From assembly GCA_028751875.1 (NCBI GenBank), contig CM054167.1, positions 16,915,301-16,979,300 of the forward strand: DNA of 64,000 nucleotides. Direction: 5' to 3'. The notes beneath the pieces are model-generated. The model was not told the DNA's origin, did not search any database, and saw only the letters and a program-made list of their open reading frames with translations. Positions 57,946-64,000 of this stretch are shown in pieces (the first letter of the stretch is position 1; every line of letters starts with the position of its first letter). The position numbers and the translations under genes are program-made. Origin of the DNA: Rapana venosa (Eukaryota; Mollusca; Gastropoda; Neogastropoda; Muricidae).

Positions 57946-58400
57946 GATTATGATAATGACGATGACGATGATGATGATGAGGAGGAGGAGGAGTAGGAGG
58001 AGGAGAAAGGGGTGAGGACAATGATGATGCTGATGATAATGCCGATGCTGATGATGCTGATGGTGGAGATAATGATGATGACGATGATGATGATGATGAT
58101 GAGGAGGAGGAGGAGGAGGAGGAGGGAGGAGAGGAGGAGGAGGAAAAGGAGTTGAGAGGAGAAGCAGTGAAGAAGAAGAAAGAGAAGAGAAAAGAAGATA
58201 GAAGAAGAAGAAGAAAAGAAGAAGAAGAAGAAGAAGAAGAAGAAGAGAAGAAGAAGAAGAGAAAAGAAAACAGAAGAAGAAGAAAGAATGATGATGATGA
58301 TGATGGTGATTGTGACGACGACGATGACGACGACGATGACGATAATGAAGATGGTGATGATGATGAGAAGGGGGAGGAGGACGACGACGACCATTTGGAA
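57946..58400. repeat. (GAT/GAC)n and (GAA/GAG)n triplet tract
   Basis: GAT/GAC at 57948-57980, 58020-58100 and 58287-58370, with GAG and GAA runs between. The plus frame is poly-Asp/Glu, the minus frame His/Ser/Phe-rich. Purine-rich strand with triplex potential. Confidence 0.95.
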
Positions 58401-59365
58401 GAAATGGGAGAATGTTTGACAGGTGTTTTAAGGACACAATAGTTAAAAATTGTGGTCGTTCATTGCTTAATTTGTCTCATGCTCGATATATTGCATTGTT
58501 CTGAATGGTGCTTGTCAGGGGGACACAAATGGGGATTTTACTTTTATAAGTTCAAATGGTTCTAGTGTAATTGATTGTTTTGTTTTGTCTCAAAATTTGT
58601 TTTTTCTCAAATGAACAGTGTGTGTGCAGATCATGGATCGTTTAGATTCTGTGGAATAGCACAAAATAGCACTAAAACAACATGCACACAGCTATTGTGT
58701 TTCGACAACATACCTGAAGTCGGAATGTGGCTACCTAATTGGTAGTGAAGAACAAGTCGCACACGCACAGATCTCACGATTTGTGATCCTCAGGAGCTTT
58801 AGCTGAGGAACAAAAAGCAATCAGGTAATGGAGCATGGTTTAACTCCATGAAGATCAAACTTTAAATGAATGATATTCTCTTTCGTGAAAAGCCCGATGG
58901 ATCAAATAGCTGTACTTTTAATTGGAACAGCAGTTGAAAACTGACACCTAGTGTAACAAAAAACGAATAATCCACTATTTTTAAATCACAAAATCGGCAT
59001 ATGTGGACCAAACAATTCGTAATGCATTTGATCTTAACGCATTTCTGTAGAATAACCTTCCCTCTCTTGATTGTTCATTACAACACATTTCTTAGGGAAC
59101 AAAAGACTCTTTGGAAAATAGTTTTTAAAGTGAATGATGACCAAAAAAGTGAAAGATGAGCTTGAATCTGAGTTTTGTGTCGTCTTTAGAGAGACAATTT
59201 AAAAGAAAAAATGAATTGTCAATTCCTGAAATTCAGACACTACACTACATTGTCTGTCTGTCTGTCCGGCTGGCTGGCTGGCTGGCTTGGATGGCGGTGT
59301 ATCTGTCCTATCTTGTCTCAGTCCTGTATGTTTTGTCTATCTGTCTGTCCTCTGTCTATCGGTCA
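58401..59365. other. Mostly unassigned; G tail module at 58685-58815
   Basis: The G module (+) is clear: GAAGTCGGAATGTGGCTACC, then GATCTCACGATTTGTGATCC and GGAGCTTTAGCTGAGGAAC. The rest is AT-rich with no element recognised. Confidence 0.5.
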
Positions 59366-59369
59366 TTTG

Positions 59370-59401
59370 TGTCTGTCGCCTCTCTCCTCCTCATCTCTCT
59401 C

Positions 59402-59432
<31 letters not shown>

Positions 59433-59465
59433 TCCTCTCTCCTCTCTCTCTCTTCACTCCTCTCG

Positions 59466-59505
<40 letters not shown>

Positions 59506-59685
59506 CTGTCCCTTCTGTCACTGGTAAATGATCTATGAAATAACAAAGAATCCATGATGACATTTCAACTTAATTCAGTTATATCACAAGTGTGTTTGTG
59601 TGTGTGGTGTGGTGTGTCTGTGTGTGTGTGTGTCGCGCGCGCGTGTGTGTGTAAGTGTGTGTGAAAGAGTGTGTGTGTGTGTGAT
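59370..59685. repeat. (CT)n then (TG)n with CGCG
   Basis: CT with CCTCTC interruptions at 59385-59505. TG at 59590-59685, with CGCGCGCG at 59633-59641. Confidence 0.95.
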
Positions 59686-59689
59686 ATCT

Positions 59690-60692
59690 TCAGTTTAACG
59701 TCTATTCACATTTAGTGATTTTAGACGGAAAAAGTAATCTAAACAAGAGAACGCAAACAATAATAAAAAGTTGTCAGATAACGTACGTAATAAAAACTAA
59801 CGTTAAAACATACTAAAAAAAACCTGAATTATCGGACTTCTTATCCAATCCTAACACAATGTCCCAAAAGTAACATTGGTTTCAGACAAAATCTGATCCA
59901 GTGACAAACCTTTGGTAACGCGGGTAAAAGAGTGCTTTTACATGTCCCGCAATCAAAAAAGAACATGACCTATTGGTATCTTCTCCCCACAAATACAGTT
60001 TACATCTTTCACGTATTTTGTCCTGAAAGCATTAGTTTAAATCTGTACATAAGGATAACATATATCTACGATTATAACCCGGACCACAATCTTTGTTAGA
60101 AAATGAAAGCATTCCGAAAATCTACAATATTGATTGTTTAAAAAGAACAGCCATTATAAAACGATAGTCAGAACATATATGTTCTTTCGAAGTGCTTCCA
60201 CAAGTGTTTTTGTAGCAAGATGTATCCCTCATGCAGAGATAAGGCAACGTTTATTTCACAAGAACTTTTTTTATTTCTCGCTCCATATTTTGCAAGACTG
60301 TCAACCTTTTCATTAAAAAAGATACCGGTGTGAGGAACCAAAAATAAAGTAATAGCGTACTACCTCTTAAAATTAAAAAGTGTACCAATTGCCTGATTTC
60401 AAATGATTAGGTATTTTCTTAACTTTAACAGTAGAATTTTTTAAGCATGTAAAACCTACAATTAGAATCAACACACAAAATATGTTTGAATATGTCTTTA
60501 GGGAAGTCAAGTATACAATACAGTGCCAACACTATAGCAGTTAGCTCAGCTGTAAATATAGATTTATTTTTTCCCAGGTTGACAGCTCGTTCTACTTTTA
60601 ATGATGGAATAACGAAAGCCGCACCAGCCTCATTAGAATTTAGAACGGACCCATCAGTATAGATTTTGAGATGATCAGGATAAGTAGTTTGA
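59690..60692 (-). mobile_element. LINE 3' half: RNase H domain and C-terminal zinc knuckle, degraded
   Basis: The minus frame from about 60690 shows an RNase H fold: HLKIYTDGSVLNSNEAGAAF (first Asp), SIFTAELTAIVLALY (Glu) and HILCVDS (second Asp). Frame changes follow. ITLFLVPHTGIFFNEKVDSL near 60290 supplies the last RNase H motif (HTGI with NEKVD). Near 60010-59950, VNCICGEDTNRSCSF resembles the C-terminal CxC knuckle. The 3' end at 59690 reads TAGACGTTAAACTGAAG. RNase H in a non-LTR element points to the I superfamily. The RT half is missing. Several frameshifts and stops make it dead. Confidence 0.75.
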
Positions 60693-60699
60693 TTAGTGT

Positions 60700-60866
60700 G
60701 TGTGGTGTATGTGTGTGTGTGTGAGTGCAAAAGTGTGTGTATGTGTTTGAGGAAGAGAGAGAGAAAAAGAGAAAGTAGAGAGAGAGAGAGAAAGAGAGAA
60801 AGAAAGATAGAGAGAGAGAAGAGAGAGAGAGAGAGCGAGAGCGAGAGAGAGCGAGAGAGAGCATAA
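60700..60866. repeat. (TG)n then (GA)n
   Basis: TG at 60698-60750, GA with AAAG and GCGA interruptions to 60862. Confidence 0.92.
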
Positions 60867-60889
60867 GTATAGTATATGATACTTCATCA

Positions 60890-61096
60890 GTTAAATGCCA
60901 ATACACCCATCCATCTATATAACCAATCCATCCATCCATCAACCCGCCCATCCATCCATCCATCAACCCACCCATCCATCCATCCATCAACCCACCCATC
61001 CATTCATCCATCAACCCACCCATCCATCCATCCATCAACCCACCCATCCATTCATCCATCAACCCACCCATCCATTCATCCATCCGCCCATCCGTC
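60890..61096. repeat. (CATC)n and 24-bp CATC/CAACCCAC minisatellite
   Basis: CAACCCACCCATCCATCCAT plus CCAT repeats every 24 bp at 60940-61065. The flanks are plain CATC. Some units carry ATTCATCC. Confidence 0.95.
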
Positions 61097-61415
61097 CATT
61101 AGAGCATTAAGATAAAGGTAAAGGTGTCTCATAACCTATGTGGTCGTAGAGGAGCGAGGCGTCATAGACCTCAACTTCTCCAGGGGCCAGCATATTGTGG
61201 ACGGCGCCCATCTCCTCTCCCTGGCTGATTTACTTCCCCTGACCCTAAAGAGGCAGGTGCCCATTTACAGCTGGGTGAACTGGGGGACTGTACTGAAGCC
61301 AAGGCGCGAAAACGGTCACCCATCCGAGTGGTAACCACGCTCGATATTGCTTAACTTGGCTGGGGGAAAGCAAGTGCTCCGACCACTGAGCTATCCCGTC
61401 CCCATTAGAGCATTA
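61097..61415 (-). mobile_element. SINE-A copy 7 with perfect 13-bp target-site duplication
   Basis: CATTAGAGCATTA occurs at 61097-61109 and again at 61403-61415. The element lies between, on the minus strand: tail AAAGGTAAAGG, CGCCCATCTCCTCTCCCTGG, CCCTGACCCTAAAGAGGC, 5S-like CGGTCACCCATCCGAGTGG with CGCTCGATATTGCTTAAC, and A box GACCACTGAGCTATCCCG. This is the most complete and youngest-looking copy. Confidence 0.95.
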
Positions 61416-61599
61416 CGTCAATGAACATTCGGACAGACAATGACAAAGCGATATGAACATGCATCCATTTCTTCAGGCAATAAAGACAGACACCATTGAT
61501 GTCTGGGGGTCACACTATCTTGTCCTGTCAGAAAGCAGCACCTGCATGTTGCCAAAGACAACTGCACGAGTATGCAGTTGTTCCCTCCCCTAGGCCCTG

Positions 61600-61860
61600 C
61601 CAGCAAACACGCACGCACACACATACACACACACGCACGCACGCGCGCGCACGCACGCGCGCGCACGCACACGCACGCACACACACCTACATACTCTCTC
61701 ATTGTATCTGTGTGTCTTTCTCTATCTGTCTGTTTGTCTGTCTCTGTCTCTCTGTCTCTCACTCTCTCTTTCTCTCACATACACATACAGACACACACGC
61801 ACACACGCAAGCAAGCACGCGCGCGCGCGCACACACACAACACACAACACACACCACACC
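61600..61860. repeat. (CA)n with CG alternation, CT-rich centre
   Basis: CA and ACGCACGCGCGCGC at 61608-61685, CTGTCT at 61715-61770, CA and CGCGCGCG at 61790-61850. Confidence 0.92.
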
Positions 61861-62154
61861 AAGAAAAGCACAAAACAAAATGTTATTGTACAACAAAAAC
61901 CTCAACAACAAAAATCAGTTAGGAAAATATGACTTAAGAAACCAAGATATCTCTTATTCTAAAGGCTTTACACAAATATAAAGCTAGGCTGCGCACAATC
62001 TCAGGGTGACTAGATGCCATGAGTAAACAGAATGTAAATAGATTAGGCGTTCTACTATATTTTACGGGTTCGTAATATGTCTGACATTTTCTAATACTGG
62101 ACAGCACAAAATAAAAGACAAAAACAGAGGCAGAAGGACACAATAAAGATACGT

Positions 62155-62166
62155 CACACACACACA

Positions 62167-62209
<43 letters not shown>

Positions 62210-62267
62210 CACACACGTATATATATAATATATAATATAATAATATATATATATATATATATATATA
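62155..62267. repeat. (CA)n then (TA)n, left part of the SINE-A target
   Basis: CA at 62157-62214, TATA at 62217-62267. The TA run resumes at 62561 after the SINE. Confidence 0.9.
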
Positions 62268-62560
62268 GGTAAAGTAAAGGAGTCCATAACTATAAGGTCG
62301 TAGGGGGGCGAGGCATCAGAGACCACACTCTCAAGGGCCAGCATATTGAGGGCGGCGCCCATCTCCCTCTCCCTTCGCTGCTTTACTTTCCGGACCCTGA
62401 AAGAGGGCAGGTACCCATTGCAGCTGGATGAAACTGGGGAACTGTACTGAAAGCCAATGCGGCGCAAACGGTCCCCATCCAAACTTGGTAACCACGCTCG
62501 ACGCTGGCTTAAACTTGGCTGGGGGAAGCGAGTGCTCCGACCACTGACTATCCCGTGCCC
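62268..62560 (-). mobile_element. SINE-A copy 8, inserted into an AT microsatellite
   Basis: Minus strand: left end GGTAAAGTAAAGGAGTCC; CGCCCATCTCCCTCTCCC; 5S-like ACGGTCCCCATCCAAACTTG, then CCACGCTCGACGCTGGC; A box GACCACTGACTATCCCG (one base lost). TA repeats lie on both sides. Several single-base indels relative to other copies. Confidence 0.9.
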
Positions 62561-62880
62561 ATATATATATATATATATATAATATCTATATATATATATA
62601 TTATATAGATATATCTATAATAAATATATATATCTATATATATATATATATAAAAAATATATATAGAATTAAAGACCATAAACTTAACACCTACCTACCT
62701 ACATACATACATGCATGCATACAAAGGATACACACAATCAAACATCATATATACATACCTACACACATATATACACACAATTCATAAACGTTCCATCCAT
62801 ACATGCATACAGCTATCATGCTACATAAATACATACATACATACTACATAACAACATACATACAACATACACACATACAG
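62561..62880. repeat. (TA)n then (CATA)n
   Basis: TA with AATA steps to 62665. ACATACATAC tetramers at 62697-62720 and 62755-62880. Confidence 0.85.
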
Positions 62881-63039
62881 ACAGACAACGACAGACAGTT
62901 TCAAAGACATAAACAGAGGCCCAGAGTCACAATAAAGACAATCTTGGATGTTAACATAAATATACTTATTAGACAGACACACAGACCAAACAGAAAGACA
63001 GAGACGAGACCACCGGGACACAGACCAGAGCCACACAGG

Positions 63040-63057
63040 CAAACCGAGAGAGAGAGC

Positions 63058-63119
<62 letters not shown>

Positions 63120-63315
63120 CGAAGAGAGAGAGCGGCAGTAAAATCATACTGAGTAGGAAGGCAGTCTTCATAAAACCACAGCCACAACCATCAACGTTCA
63201 AGGTTGTTTCCGTGTCCCTTAGAACAAAGCCAGGGATTTTGAAGAGCTACTACATACATCAAGTGACATTGATAGTGTTCGCAGTGAAGGGTATTTGTTT
63301 ATTTAATTATTTATT
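63040..63315 (+). repeat. Second copy of the 46.74-kb leader
   Basis: GA tract to 63135, then AATCATACTGAGTAGGAAGG and GCCAGGGATTTTGAAGAG. Nearly identical to 46738-46974. Confidence 0.85.
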
Positions 63316-63640
63316 CTATTTCGAGGATAATGCACAAGCACTTATGTTCTTTTTACAGCCATCCCCGTGTATCTGCGGTTTTTGTAACCTTGTCATCCGT
63401 GTCCACCGGCACACAATTGCCCTAATCTTCCGAAAGTTGAACGGGTTTTAAATGGTGGGCAAGATGGAAGTCTGAGTGCGTTCGCACACGGTAACAGCGA
63501 TTATAGTCTCAGTTGAAGGACTTTTAGGAGGAGGGAGTATGCGCCGATGTTAAATCCAGAGGGAACATTCTCTTGAACGAAACAGAACTCGGGTCAGCAG
63601 ATCACGAGCGCATATCGCTAACCACCAGGTTATCCCGTTG
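63316..63640 (-). mobile_element. SINE-B copy 8 (duplicate of copy 7)
   Basis: Aligns with 46975-47296. Differences are mostly one-base insertions or losses (GATGGAAGTCTG for GATGGTCTG; CCTAATCTTCCG for CTACTCTTCCG). Confidence 0.9.
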
Positions 63641-63726
63641 CTATCGTTATTGTTATTGCCGCTACTGATGACGAGGAGGAAGAGGATATTTGTTCGGTTC
63701 TTTTAGCTTTACCAGTTAATGTATCG

Positions 63727-64000
63727 AGGGGACGGGATAGCTCAGTGGTCGGAAGCAGCTCGCTTTCCCCTAGCTAAGGTTAAGGGCAGCATCGAGCGTG
63801 TTACCACTTGAGATGGGTTGACGTTTGAGCAACATTGGCTTCCAACAGTCTCACAGTTTACCCCATTTGTCCCACACCAATGGGTACCAGCCTCTTTAAG
63901 GGTCCAGGGAAAGGTAAAAAAAGAAGGGAGAGGCGATGGGTGTCGCCCCCTCAATATGCTGGCTCCTAGAGAAGTTAAGGTCTCTGACATAGGTTGTGGG
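63727..64000 (+). mobile_element. SINE-A copy 9 (duplicate of copy 6), cut by the window end
   Basis: GAGGGGACGGGATAGCTCAG, then TTAAGGGCAGCATCGAGCG. It shares all unusual bases of 47379-47665 but has extra bases at TTTAAGGGTCCAGGGAAAG. The window stops before the tail. Confidence 0.9.

Noticed and set aside
57922..58437. 148- and 171-codon minus-strand frames (His/Ser/Phe) and a 97-codon acidic plus frame
   Set aside because: Direct translations of GAT/GAC/GAA triplets.

Overview
This window is non-coding, repeat-saturated eukaryotic DNA. I found no intact protein-coding gene, no rRNA or functional tRNA gene, and nothing prokaryotic (no operons, no CRISPR). The dense dinucleotide and trinucleotide microsatellites, the many minisatellites, and several SINE families whose bodies and tails I recall from molluscs make a gastropod mollusc (or close lophotrochozoan) the best guess. 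That assignment is recall plus inference, not a database result. Almost every long open frame is a translated microsatellite (Thr/His, Val/Cys, Ser/Leu, Leu/Tyr).

SINEs give the window its structure. I use working names. SINE-A (nine copies) has an unusual head: a tRNA-like 5' half with an A box runs directly into the internal-promoter part of 5S rRNA. SINE-B (eight copies plus related fragments) has a full tRNA head. SINE-C (three copies) shares a central core with SINE-B. Family D (four copies) ends in a conserved hairpin and a GAA-rich tail. A G tail module is attached to at least two different SINE bodies. Further tRNA-headed elements lie at 47.9-48.4 kb and 55.0-55.5 kb. Several insertions keep recognisable target-site duplications, the best being 13 bp around 61.1-61.4 kb and 8 bp around 2.1-2.4 kb.

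LINE remnants, all broken, lie at 9.61-10.31 kb (3' end, nested in a SINE-B), 20.2-20.7 kb (+), 29.4-29.8 kb (-, endonuclease/RT linker), 39.29-39.95 kb (+, 3' end with TGA tail), 57.57-57.95 kb (+, endonuclease) and 59.69-60.69 kb (-, RNase H and zinc knuckle). They are the likely class of machinery that mobilised the SINEs.

Tandem arrays lie at 1.3 kb (57 bp), 4.8-6.0 kb (38 bp then 45 bp, both grown inside one family-D element), 11.6-13.5 kb (23 bp), 20.9-21.7 kb (20 bp), 22.65-24.1 kb (~600 bp), 36.6-37.5 kb (~100 bp), 41.25-41.48 kb (~60 bp), 49.8-50.2 kb (~26 bp), 53.6-54.4 kb (21 bp then 57 bp) and 60.9-61.1 kb (24 bp).

Two stretches look like degraded second copies. The block 24.25-29.33 kb repeats 20.25-24.1 kb and then 30.06-31.4 kb with many homopolymer and single-base indels, which looks like an unpolished raw read placed between its own flanks. 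The stretch 63.06-64.0 kb repeats 46.74-47.67 kb. The only candidate host coding sequence is a small possible terminal exon on the minus strand at 45.77-45.95 kb, held at low confidence.
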